A model generated the notes under the pieces. It saw only the letters and a list, made by a program, of their open reading frames with translations, was not told where the DNA came from and searched no databases. Positions 39,762 through 50,925 of a DNA stretch of 64,000 nt are shown here, piece by piece; position 1 is the first letter of the stretch, and each line of letters opens with the position of its first letter. The position numbers and the translations under genes were made by a program. The stretch covers positions 12,251,144 to 12,315,143 of the forward strand of contig NC_133946.1 of assembly GCF_031877795.1 (NCBI RefSeq). Reading direction: 5' to 3'. The stretch is from Strix aluco. Lineage: Eukaryota > Chordata > Aves > Strigiformes > Strigidae.

Positions 39762-40470
39762 CCGCCGCTCACCAAGGGAATGAGAAACATGGACTTGAGC
39801 CCCCCTGCCCCGCCTGGCAGTGCTGTGGGCGTGGGAGGAACCGCGGCAGCACGGCCCCCGGAGATGGGCCACGTGTCCCAGCTGTGAGCGAGTGTGGACT
39901 TGAGCTGTGGGAAGCCACAACGTGATGGTGGCAGGAGCGGGACGCTTCCCAACCCGCATGGCCGCGAGGAGGAAGGAGGTTGTGGCAGAGGTGGGGACGG
40001 TCCTTCCCAGCGCACCGAGGTGCTGGGGGAGAGCTCTGGCACCGGGACAAACCAGGGCGCAGCATCCAGCCGCTGCCGGATGCTGGTCTGCAGGAGACAA
40101 CACAGCTTCCTCATCAGTCACTGCCCTAACGTGCCACTCGGCATCACAGCAAAAGCCAGTCACCTCGTCCCAGGTTCCCTCTCCAGCTCTTTTTTTGTAC
40201 TCTGGCCCCTTTCTCCTCTGCCTTCCGTGACCTCCCTGCTCCTGCACCGCTGAGAAACTTGAGTCCTTCCTCTTTCACCGCAGCCAGCACAATCCTCCCC
40301 TCGGTGCCAGCACCGCAAATCTGCTGTTTCCATGGACACTGACAAAAATGAAGTTTGTAGCCTGACTGGGTTTTGCTCGGTCAAGCCTCTGCCCCAAGCA
40401 CAGCCAACAGTTGTGCCTGGCTCAACCACCACAAGCAAAATGGTAAATAAACGTAACACCCGCGCGGACA
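39762..40470 (+). other. ANO9 3' untranslated region
   Basis: Begins after the TAG at 39759-39761. The only AATAAA downstream is at 40446-40451 (taaataaacg), which would give a 3'UTR of about 0.7 kb. The end is inferred from that signal, not observed. Confidence 0.6.
40446..40451 (+). terminator. ANO9 polyadenylation signal
   Basis: Canonical AATAAA about 685 bases after the ANO9 stop codon, on the sense strand, with no earlier AATAAA in the 3'UTR. Confidence 0.6.
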
Positions 40471-42750
40471 CAAGCAGCCAGATCACCAGCTGCTGTTGAG
40501 TCACTGAATTCACACTGGTACCATCTCTGCCTCCCTCCTCTGCCTCACCCAAAGAAATTGTCCCCCTGAACCCTTTTTTCTCCTAATGTGGGTGGTCAGA
40601 CAAGGCTGGAGCTGAAGCGTCTGCGCGTAGCCCGGGGCCAGGGCTGAGGGCGGGTGCTGGCTGGGGAGATGCTTAAAAGTTGTTGGTGCTTTGGTCACGC
40701 TCAGTGGAAAAAACACCTGTGAAACGTGCTGGGGTAACAGAAATACTCACCCACAGACAATCCCGAGCGACAGAGCTAGAAGGGTTCTCTTGCTCCAGAA
40801 CACCACCTGCAAGCCTAAACCCCAACCCCGCCAGCCTGACGCTTCCCCACCCCTTCCCTTCCACCCTCCAGCGCCAGGGGGCTGCCCCCTGCTCCCCGTG
40901 GGGTGGGGGTAGCTTTGTCTGTGGCCGAGCGCCAGGGTCACCTCTCCCATGACTGGTGCCACAGCCGGCACCGCGCCTTTGGGAATATACGCACGTTCCC
41001 AGCCTCCTGCCTTCGCTCCGCCTCCAGCAGTTCGTTCACCCACTCGAGGCAGAGTTATTTGTGCTGAAGGAACAAAGTCTCCATCCATTGCTGCCCAGAA
41101 ACGATAACGTGCCCTCAAACAGTGCAGAAACAGCCCTTCGATGACCGTGAGGTTCCCCACGTGTTACGTCAGGCCCACGCAGCCTCGTGGAGCTGCATTT
41201 GCAAATGTACACGGATAAAGCTTCTCTGCTCATTTTCCCCCATTTCAGCTAATGAGGAAGGCAATAGCGCAGGGCCGCTGACCGCAGCTTGGTTCCCCAC
41301 TTCCTTATGGACCTTGTAAACTCCAGGGCAAACCCCCTAGAGCATTCCAAAACTTTTTCTTTATAAGAACTGGAAACCTTTAACCAGTTTTCATTTAACC
41401 TTGAGCTCTACCCTTTCACTCCCTGCTTTGCAAAGTGGCAACAGGTGCCTTCCTGTGCTGGAGGTGAACTGTGGGGATAAACCGAAGCAGACATGGGAGC
41501 TGCAGGGGTGTCGCCGCGCGAACGTGCGCGTGTGCGCCTGTAACAGCCCGATGCAGCCGCCCCGCGCACTCAGAGAGACACAGACGAGCCAACAGGAGCA
41601 CCACAGGTCAGGAACAGCTACTTCATTAGGGCTGATTTGTCCTATTCTGTAATTAAAAGCCAGGCTGGCCCAAGTCCCTGCCACAGCTAGAGCCACACCG
41701 CCGCACAGAGTCTGTGCAGTGACGCTTCTTCCCGTAATTAAACCATCTCTCGCTGAACGAAGCGCCGCGAGCGCGATGTGTGTTGTGCGAGGCCACACCA
41801 TGCTCAGCTGGACGGGGCAGAGCAGCTGCGCACCGGGAGAGTCCTCGGCCCCGGCTTCGCCGTGAAGAGCCAGCGCCCACCAGACCGCCCCCCCTTTAGT
41901 CGGGACTAAAGGCCTGTGAAAGGGTGCACCACATCCTGTTCAATATTCACATCCCGGGGACTTGGAATCAAACCCTGGCTTCATACTGTATCCACGGCCT
42001 TGGAACAGAGTCACGGGCAGCTCTAAGGAGCTTCAATTTAATTAGCTACAAGCTGTTAGATGCATCGAGAATTGGCTATTAGTGAGGGCTGTGCCCCGTG
42101 GCCGAGGCCGGCGCAGGCAGCGGGTGACTCTCCCCAAGCCAGTTCTGCAAACTCAGCCTCAAAACTTCACCCCCAAGAGCGTGGAAAGCCGCTGTCTCAC
42201 GGAACAGAACCAAGCTGTGCTCTCAGCCCTCCAGCTTGTTCTGTCCTTCCACCACTGCCACCAAAACCACCTCCGCTCGTTCTCGCTTTTAACTTACCTA
42301 CCCACAGGAATGACCCTGAGGGACAAGAAAGGTCTTATCAGCTCCCAGTTCACTACCAAACCACCTCCTGCCCTTGCTGCTCCCAGGACCTGGCCTTGTT
42401 CCTGGGGATCCTTCATCACCCCACAAAGCCAACAGGTTTACGCTGGCTTTCACAGCCCGTGCGCTGACGTGACCGTGGTCTGTGGAGGATGGAGAAGCCC
42501 TCCCCGAACGAGCTGCCTAAATAGCTGCTGCCCTGGACACGCAGGCATCTGCCTCACCAGAGGGCACAGGACCAAGGGGCCGTTCCCAGAGCACCAGCCC
42601 TCCAGCACCACTCCCACTATCCCTTTTCCCCCCCTGCAACTGGTCAACAGTACCAATATTTTACATAATAACCAAGAAGGATTTGGAGTCAGGAGTGTTT
42701 CTCCTTGTGAATAGTCCCACAGACCTACCTGTGACCTGTACCTGTGGGGG

Positions 42751-42792
42751 GGAGTGTGTATATATGTATATATATAAAAAATACATACGTAC
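42751..42792. repeat. TG/TA microsatellite
   Basis: A short alternating stretch (gtgtgtatatatgtatatat) followed by A-rich sequence, between ANO9 and SIGIRR. Confidence 0.75.
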
Positions 42793-45729
42793 ACTTCACC
42801 CGGGGACAACAGGCCCCACGAGATGAACATCGGCTGTACACAAGCCACAGTGCACTTTGCCAGCACTTGCCTCCCTCACCCCCAGGACAGAAGCTTTTCC
42901 CTCAGGGGGTGTAGGAGGCCCCGGCATCCCCCATTTCCATGCCTGGGGTGAAGCCCGGCAGTGGCCTGGGACAGGTGGAGAGGGCTTGGCTAAAAAAAAT
43001 AAAAATAAATGAATAATTAGAAGTGAAAACACACCAGGCAAGGCAGCGAGGAGGAGGGGGTAGACCTGTCATCCATATGCCTTGCCCAGTCCCAGCAGTG
43101 CATGGCCATGTTCAGCCCCTGCCGACAGCACCGTTCCTCTGGGGATGGCTACTCTTTTTTGTTTGCAAAAGGGAGGTTAGAATTGGGGGTTTTTTTGGAG
43201 TCAGGGATTGTGGAAAGCTGAAGGAACCCTCCCAAGCGGCCGTTCCACCACCTCAGCCTCAGCAGGGAGGCGTGAAAGCTGCTGCTGCTGAGGCTGGCGA
43301 AGGCACCAGGGCGCTGACCCCACCCCCGAGCCTCCAACCCTGCTTGAGCCGGCACCTCGCAGGAGGAAAACAGCCTCTTTTCTTCCCTTTTTGGCCCCAA
43401 AGCACACGCTGGCCGCTGTCTGTGCTGCTGGGTGGCTGCGGGTCGGATGGGTGCTTCCCTCGCGCCGGCCGAGGCTGGTCACAGTGCCAGGCGGTGCTGC
43501 CACAAACGCAGCCCATGCCCGGGGCGTGCCGGGCCTCTCATCGCCTCCTTGCTAATTATTCCAAGCGATCACCTTGCGGCCGTGGCTGCGCCCGGGGAAC
43601 CACCCGCGGTACCGGCTTCAATTTCCAAAGAGGCCTCTAAAACCACAGAGGGGAAGGAAACGGGCGGGAGACCCCAAGACGCCCGCGGGCACAGCCGCCG
43701 GCTGTCCGGCCTCCCCCCACCTCCCTCCACAAACAAATCTTCACGAAGCCCGAGAAAATCGAGTTTGCTGGTGCTCAGCAAACCATTCCCTGGAACACAG
43801 GCTCTCCCCCAGCAGACTCCTGAACCCCCCAGCACACTCCAGCACAGGCCCCTGGCTGCCGCCGTGGCTCCGGGAGCTGGTATTACCGGTGGCGGCGGGC
43901 GCTGGGTGCGGGTTTCGTCTTGCCCTGACACCTCCGTGGGCTCTTCCAGCCCCGGAGAGCCGGGAGGTTTCCTCCTCAGCCCCGGGAACCTCATGCAACC
44001 AGCATGCGCCCAGCTCCCCGGAGCTGCTGGGCCAGCAGGCTGGGTGGGTTGCCTTCTTTTTTTCCTCTTTTTTTTTTTCTTTTCCCCTCCCCTAAAGCCA
44101 GATTTAGTTTTTTTTTTTTTAATTTCCCTGCAGGTTCAGGTGGAGACGGAGGTGGAGCAGCGGGAGGGAGGGACGGCCAACCCCTCCCGCAAGCCTGGCG
44201 CCCGGCGATTGGGGCAGCGGGAGCTCCCGGCGACGGGCAGGGGCTGAACCGGGGAGGGGGAAAAGTAAATAAATTATTTAAAAAAAAAAAAAAGAGAACA
44301 AACAAGCACTGATCTGGCAGGTCCAGTCGGCTGGAGCGGCGCACAGGGGAGGCGACGGGCAGGAAGGCTGCGGCCGGGGCGCTGGGGGAAGCTCCGCAGG
44401 TAAATGCAGCTCCCCTCCGCTTCCCTCCCCGCGGCGATGCCGCCCCAGCCGGGCTCAGCCGGGCTCAGCCGGGTTTCTCCCTCTTGCCCCACGCCCTGCG
44501 TTCTCCTCCCGCTCTTTGGCCGGGCTTAGACGCAGCCCTGCAGCTCCCTGGCCGCTGCACCTGCCCACCCCGCTGCCCTGCACCGGGGGTGTCGCAGCCC
44601 CACCATCGCCTGCCCTGCAGGGTCCTCTGCTGTGCCCCAAACCCAGGTGTCCCCACCCCGAGACGTAGGAAACGGGAGCGTGCTGCTGCCCGTTACCCCG
44701 CGCTCCTCGCGGTCACCAGCCCTGACACCCGGTGACACTTTGGGCAGCCACTGCCGTTTCGTGCCCCAGAGCCAAGGGGCCCGGCTGGCTGCGCCTCTCC
44801 TTTGGGGCCTCCCGAGCCCTCTGGCCAGTCCTGTCTCGTTGGGCCTTCCTTATTTCTGACCACCAGAGTGAAACCATTCCGGAGTGACCCACCGGGCAGG
44901 GCCAAGTGGAGCCGGAGCATCCCCACCAGACAGAAAAACCTCGCTCCACCCCGGTACAGCATCTCTCATCCCCTTCCCCATGCAAAAACCGGGTGGGCTG
45001 GTTCACCTCCGTCCCTGGCCCCCGAGAAACCCAGTTAATCCGTCAGGAGTAAAGCGCTTTCCAGCTGCTCAGAGCATGTTCCGCTTAAGCGTCCCTCGCG
45101 TACCTTGACCCCCAGCCTCACCCCAGCCTGGCACCGGGGCTGCTGTGCCCAAGGGGAGCAACGTGCTTCCGTCCCTGCTCAGAGCGGGGCAGCGCTGCAG
45201 CCCCCCCTTCCCGTTCACAGCAGCAGAGACGCGGGTTCTCCAGCGACAAGCCCGGCGTCAGCAGCCCTGCTCTTACCCAAAACCAGTTTGCAACCAAGAG
45301 CCATGAAGCTCTGGGGCAAAGAGGCAGCTGAGAGGGGTTTTAATCCCTCCTGGCCCCACAGTTACACTGGGTGTGTTTACAGTCGCACTGCCTCACAGAA
45401 ACCCTGGCAACATGACGTCCTCGTCATTCCTACCCCAGCCCCAGCGGACACATCGCCCGCACCGGGGGCTCTGCGGGCGTCTGGAGTCAGAGCAGCGCGG
45501 CCCCGCTGCCGGGCTCTGCTTCGCCGTTTGCTCCCGGTGCCCCTTTGCGTGGCTGCGATTATCAGCGGAGCACGGGGTGTCCTCCCCGGGCCCCCTCTTC
45601 CCACAGGGCTATTGCCACAATGCCCACTGGGGCCGGTCCCCCCCGGTGCCCCCGGTCCCCGCGCACCATCCTGCCCGCTTGGCTTCGCTCAATGCCGCGA
45701 GAGGTCACGCGATGGGAAGCTCCCGTTTC

Positions 45730-45737
45730 TATAAATA
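45730..45737 (+). promoter_or_regulatory. Candidate TATA box upstream of SIGIRR
   Basis: TATAAATA in an otherwise GC-rich stretch, 637 bases upstream of the SIGIRR start codon on the same strand. It could direct the first SIGIRR transcript or be chance; no initiator is evident. Confidence 0.25.
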
Positions 45738-46373
45738 AACCGCCCCGCTGTTTAATGAGCAATTTCAACGGGCACACACCAGGCTGGAAGCGGCGCTGCA
45801 GCCAAGACGAGGTGTTGGTAGCACAAGGAGGGTCCTGCTGAGCCCCCCCCATGCAGCCATGGGGGCACCTCACAACGGTCTCATGGGGAAGTATCGCACA
45901 CCCCATGGCTGAGCTACGACTGTGGCTCGTTACCCCTCGCTGGCCTCTGGTTTGAACCAAAGCTGTGTTTTTAACATCCTGCAGCCCCTGGTTGGTCATT
46001 AATCACCTCCTACCTGTAAATTCACAGTCAGGAAAGCCAGGCTGTGAGTCGGCATGGGGAGGGCAGGTGACGCAGTGACCACCAAGCCATGGCCAGGACC
46101 TGGCTTTGGCTTTACCCCAGAGCAGCACCCCCCGCCCCGCAGCCCGAATCGCTGCAGGGAGCGATGGGGCTGCCAGGGTGCTCCCTGCGCCAGCCCGGCC
46201 CGGAGCACCCAGAGCTTATGGAGCCATTTCTGGTCTATCCCAGGCCCGGCCCGCCCTGCAGCGGCAGCCAGTGGACTTTGTCCCGCGGAAGACGCCGTGC
46301 CACGGGGGCCCTCCTGGCACGGGTGGCCTGTCGGGGATGCCGGCAGCTCCCCCATGCATCGCCTGAGCACACT

Positions 46374-49169
46374 ATGGCAGGTAGGCTGCAAAACCAACAC
46401 TTTCACCCCTTTTTAGGTGGGAAGGACCGCCCCCCGCCCCGGCAGGCACAGCCTGGGGTCTGGCTCGCTGCTCCAGCTTTGCCTCATAGGGCAGGCGAGG
46501 GTCCATCCCAGCCCCGAAAACCGGCTTGGCCTGTTGCAAAACAGCCGCAAGCGCCGCTGGCTGCCAGACCCCCATGGCAGAGCTTGTTTTTCCGGGGAAG
46601 CTGGGATGGCTACAACTGTTGCCCGCCCAGCTAGGAGCTGGCTCAGCTTTCCCATCCAAAACCCCCTTCCTGCTGTGCCCCCAGACCTTTGCAGCGTTGC
46701 CCCCGAAATCCTCGTCCCAGCCGCTAACGAGACGCTGGAGCTGGCGCTGGGGAGCCGGGTAGCACTGAACTGCACCGTGCGATGGGCGGCTGCCGAGCGC
46801 TGCGAGCCTGTCCCTGCCTGGACCAAAGACGGGCAGTGGCTGGGCAGTGGGAGCAGCCAGGACACTGCCTGGTAAGGAGCCTGCCCTGGGCTCTGTCTGT
46901 CTGTCTGTCTGTCGGGGTGGGTTGCCACACGGCCCAACCCACGGCGGCCCCGTCTCCCCCCAGGTTTGCCCAAAACGCCTCGGAGCAGCTCCTCGCCAGC
47001 ATCCTGCAGCTCAACCTCACACACGACGCCGACTTTGGGGTGTTTGCCTGCTGGGTCGGCAACACCACAGCCACCTTTACCCTGCGGCGAGTGGGTAGGG
47101 ACACGCTGGGGACAGGAGGGACACCTCCAAGGAGGGGCTGCTTGCCTTGGGCAGGAACTGCAGCCCCACAGGGACCATTGAGGCGGGTTTTAGGGGCATC
47201 GCCGCCTCTCCCTGGGCAGTGCAGCAGGGTGCCAGCCTACACCAAACCCAGCAAACCTGGGTCAGGGCCACCGGCCACGCTCACCGTGTCTCCGCTGTCC
47301 TTGCAGAGGTGGCAGGGCACATGCCCGCGGTGCTGGCAGCCCTCCTGGTCCTGGCGCTCCTGGTGCTGCTGGCCGGGCTCTATGTCCGATGCCGCCTGAG
47401 CGTCCTCCTCTGGTACCGGAACCGCTATGGCGAGCTGGAGATCAACGGTGAGCTGCTGGGGAAGGGCACGGAGGTGATGGCCCCCTCCCCAGGCTGGGAG
47501 CTCACCCAGGCCTAGAGCCCTCCCCAGCATCACACCCCCTTCTCCACGGCTCTCCCCAGACGGGAAGCTGTATGACGCCTACATCTCCCACGCCACCACC
47601 CCTGATGACCGAAAGTTTGTCCACTTCATCGTGAAGCCACAGCTGGAGAACCGCTACGGCTACAAGCTCTTCCTGGATGAGCAAACCATCCTGCCCAACT
47701 CAGGTGGGCGCCAGCCCTGCGCGGGCTCGGGCAGAGGGGCTGTGCCAGCACCCAGGGGCTTGAAATCCCTTTGCCTGCAGAGCCGTCAGCTGACCTGATC
47801 ATGAACGTGAGCCGGTGCCGGCGTCTCATCGTGGTCCTCTCCGTCGCATACCTGGAGCAAGACTGGTGCAACAGCAGCTTCAGGTAGGAGCGGCGCCTGC
47901 CTGCTCTGGCGGGAGAGGGGCTGGCGGGGCCTTCGCCCTCCTGCCACGTGCCTGTCTCACAGGGAAGGTCTCTGGAGGCTGCTGGAACTTTCCAAGAAAC
48001 CCATCTTCATCGTCTTTGAGAGCCAGTACCGGGAAATCACCCACCCTGCTATCAGCCTGCTGAAGCAGCACCGCAGCGCCGTCACCTTGCTGGTGTGGCG
48101 AGCCAGCTCCATGGTGAGAGCCGAGCAGGGCCCTGTCCCCCCAGCACCCTCCTTTCCATCCCCAGTGCCACGCTTTGTGTCAGCCTCCCCGCAACGCTCT
48201 GGGGCTGCTCCCTGTGCTTCAGTGCTCCTAAAAAGCAGGTTGGGACGCTTATCTTTTAGAGGCAATTTCAAAAAAACACCCAACCACAACAGCTGTAGAT
48301 CTGGGTGATCAATCCCCGGACTTGCACCGTCAGGAGCCCTGTGACACTCCGGGGCCTCCCCAAGCTGAGGCACCGGCATGAAGCCTCAGCTCTCACGGTG
48401 AAGCTTTGGCCTGTGGCTGCTCCAGCCATTTCAGGGCCAGGCAGGAGCTGGAGCCCTCCGGAGCGTTGCGGCCGGTTGGGCCGGTTTCTCAGCGGGCATG
48501 CTGCCACGCTGGGAGCGCAGCCCTCGCCTTGGCTGGGCTCCCAGCGCTGGGAGGGGTGAGCCGAGCCTCACACAGCCTTCGGCAGCCCCGTGCGGGGCCG
48601 GGCTCAGCTCTGGGCTTGTCCCAACGTGGCCCATCTCCTCCCTGCCCCACACAGACCCCGTCCTCCGACTTCTGGAAGGAGCTGTGCCTGGCGCTGCCCC
48701 GCAAAGTGGCCTTCCAGGGGACAGTGGGGGACCCGCAGACCCAGCTGCAGGAGGACAAGGACCCCATGCTGATCCTGCACAGCAGCTACCTGGACAGCGG
48801 TGGAGACCCCCACCCCGACGGGGACCTTGGAACAGGTCTTTGGCCCCTGCTGCTTCTCCCTGGGGCAGGGGGGGCAGACGTGGACTGGAGGGCACCTCTG
48901 GGCTCTGCTTCACCCTCCCGTGCCAGGCGGGCTGGGCTTAGCCCCCTCCCCACCACCTAAAACCCCTCTCCCCGCTCCTCCCAGGCCTCCGAGGGTGCGT
49001 TTTCAGAAGCCCCCCGCCTCCCCGCATCGGCGGCCCCAGTGCTCCCACGGCAGAAGAGCTGCAGCTGAGGGAGGGCCAGAGGCCAGAGCTCGACATCTCG
49101 GACCTGGGATCGCGTAACTACGGCGCCCGCACTGACTTCTACTGCCTGGTGACAGAGGACGACATCTGA
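46374..49169 (+). CDS. SIGIRR: Single Ig and TIR domain receptor (TIR8), complete
   Basis: Negative regulator of IL-1-family and Toll-like receptor signalling at the plasma membrane. Exons 46374-46380, 46685-46871, 46964-47094, 47307-47447, 47560-47703, 47781-47883, 47963-48113, 48655-48835, 48985-49169 join in phase to 409 residues (human about 410). Exon 1 codes only Met-Ala plus one base, and the product begins [12 protein letters not shown], aligning with human MPGVCDRAPDFL. There is no cleavable signal peptide, as in mammals. One Ig domain (about 8-108) has Cys32-Cys94 and five N-glycosylation sequons (N17, N31, N69, N82, N98). Membrane helix about 115-135. TIR domain from about 156: box 1 YDAYISH (160-166), box 2 [11 protein letters not shown] (214-224), box 3 DFW (293-295). 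Where IL-1R1 has Ser447 and Tyr536, this protein has Cys216 and Leu300, as in human SIGIRR. The tail ends [20 protein letters not shown]. Confidence 0.97.
46893..46914. repeat. GTCT microsatellite in SIGIRR intron 2
   Basis: Five to six tandem copies of the tetranucleotide tctg/gtct within the short intron between exons 46685-46871 and 46964-47094. Confidence 0.85.
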
Positions 49170-49545
49170 GTGGGGCCACCGGCCAGCCAAGGCGGCGTCC
49201 CCCTTCCCTGCAGGGCCGCACCGACCCGGGTCACGGCCGGAGGAGCCAGGGCTTTGCGATGGGACTCAATGCAAGGTCCCGGGGAAAGGCAGGAGCCAGC
49301 TCCTTCCAGCAGCACGGGGAGCACCAGCTCCAGGGGACACCCCTGCCCGCAGTGCCTGGGCACCCCTGGGTGCTGGGCTCCCCTCCTTCGCTGCGGGCAC
49401 AGGGACATTTTTCGTGTGCTGGGATGGGCGATGCTCTCCAAGAAGCGCTGTGCCCAGTCCCGGCGACTCAGGACTGGGAAACGCCCAAAGGGAGCGGCCG
49501 CGGCACCTTCTCTCCCGTGGCAATAAAATGCTGCTGCACCCAGCA
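49170..49545 (+). other. SIGIRR 3' untranslated region
   Basis: Runs from the TGA at 49167-49169 to just beyond the AATAAA at 49522-49527, which is followed by a plausible cleavage region (gctgctgcacc). Length about 0.37 kb; the end is inferred from the signal. Confidence 0.7.
49522..49527 (+). terminator. SIGIRR polyadenylation signal
   Basis: Canonical AATAAA (caataaaatg) on the sense strand, 353 bases after the stop codon. Confidence 0.8.
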
Positions 49546-49739
49546 GGTCTCTTCCCTCTGCGGGGACACGGGTGCCACCGGCAGATCTCCCCACAGTGGA
49601 CAACACCGAGCTGTGTCCCCTCCCACGAGGAGCAACGCCCGGCCGCGGCGAGCAGGGTGGCACCATGGGGTGAGCTCAGCCCCACGCCGGCGTCCCGCGG
49701 GGAGCTCTCCCCACCCCATGTGCCAGCCGAGCGCAGGGG

Positions 49740-50925
49740 CAAGCAGGCACCATTCAAGGGCTTTATTTCAGGGGTACACTGGGCTCGGGGAGCTGGTACA
49801 CGGAGAGCTGGGGAGACAAACACACCGTGACCCCCCTGCCCGGCCCCGGCAGCACTGCCCGGTCTCCTCCACCCCCCACCCCTGTACCTATTCTACCTCG
49901 TTTCCCAAACGGGGCGTGCTATGCCCCCCCCAAGCACAGGGTCTCCCCACCCAGCCCCAAACCGCCAGCAGACCAACCAAAGCCACCCCGCAGCCTACTC
50001 GCACACCCCGGCTTGGCCATCACCTCGCCAGGGAGAGCCTTGGACCCGCTGCCCGGCCAGCACCGGCCGCGCCGGGCACTGAGGGCATCTCCCCACCCTG
50101 CGGGGAGACGCCACCCGGTAAACACTGGCTGGCCCGGCCCCAATCCTGCTTACACAGCACCGGCCAGGCCCAGCCCTGAGCGCAGCAGCCGGCAAGGAGC
50201 AACAGCGGCGGCATGGGGACAGTCCCCACGGGGCGTACGAGGTGGCTCGGAGGGCTCCCGGCTTCTTGCAGCGAGGGCACGGGCCGCCTCAGTCACAGCA
50301 CCCCCACCCCTGGCAAAGGGGGGACGCGGCTCCGCGCCGCCGGTGCAGCCTCCCAGCTCCCTATAGCCACAGTGCCACCCCATAAAAATCTGGGAAAGCC
50401 CCTGAGCTCTGCGAAGCCCCGTCCGCACCCAGCCAGGGCAGCGCCTGCGTAACCCATGGCACGTCCCACACCAGCTCCCTCCCAGTCCCCAGCGTGCCGC
50501 GACTGGGGGAGCTGCGATGGGGTGCCCCCAGAAGCCCCCCTCCCCACCAGCATTGCTTTGCAGGACCCCCCCCCCCCAAAGCCCTCCAGCTCCTGCCCCT
50601 CCGCTGAGACAAGCTGAGCTTTGCCTCTGACTCCCCAGGAGCAGGAAGGGTCCCCAGGGGCTGAGCACCTCCGGGTGCCGCGGGGCAGACCCCCACTAAC
50701 CGGGGTGCCAGCGGGGCCCCGCAGCAGAGCCAAAAGCAGTCGCTGCATTTAAGGCTGCTGCGGGAGGGAGGACAAGTATCCCCCCATCCGGGAATGGGGG
50801 ACGGGGAGGCGAGGGACACGGCGGGGACTATGCTACGGAGCGGGGGTCCGGCGGCGAGCAGCCCCCCCGGAGGAGTGTCCTGGCGGGGAGTCGGGGCTGA
50901 GCAGTCCGGCAGGCGGGGGGTGTCC
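49740..50925 (-). other. PKP3 3' untranslated region
   Basis: Follows the PKP3 stop (50928-50926, minus strand) to a minus-strand AATAAA at 49767-49762. This gives a 3'UTR of about 1.2 kb that ends roughly 0.2 kb from the convergent SIGIRR end. It contains C/G runs but no recognised element. Confidence 0.65.
49762..49767 (-). terminator. PKP3 polyadenylation signal
   Basis: TTTATT on the plus strand is AATAAA on the PKP3 sense strand, about 1.16 kb after its stop codon and about 235 bases from the SIGIRR signal on the opposite strand. Confidence 0.7.

Larger units (their letters stand above)
40471..46373. other. Intergenic region between ANO9 and SIGIRR
   Basis: Six kilobases without a recognisable protein-coding gene. 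A TA-rich microsatellite lies at about 42760-42790, and CpG- and pyrimidine-rich stretches occur from 43.4 to 45.1 kb. A 10-base unit (gggctcagcc) is repeated about three times at 44452-44472. A TATA-like box at 45730 is the best positioned promoter element for SIGIRR. Noncoding 5' exons of SIGIRR are expected here but cannot be placed. Confidence 0.55.

Noticed and set aside
44274-44296. AATAAA followed by poly-A near 44.28 kb as a processed pseudogene tail
   Set aside because: No open frame or recognisable gene copy lies upstream, and no target duplication was seen; it reads as a simple A-rich tract.
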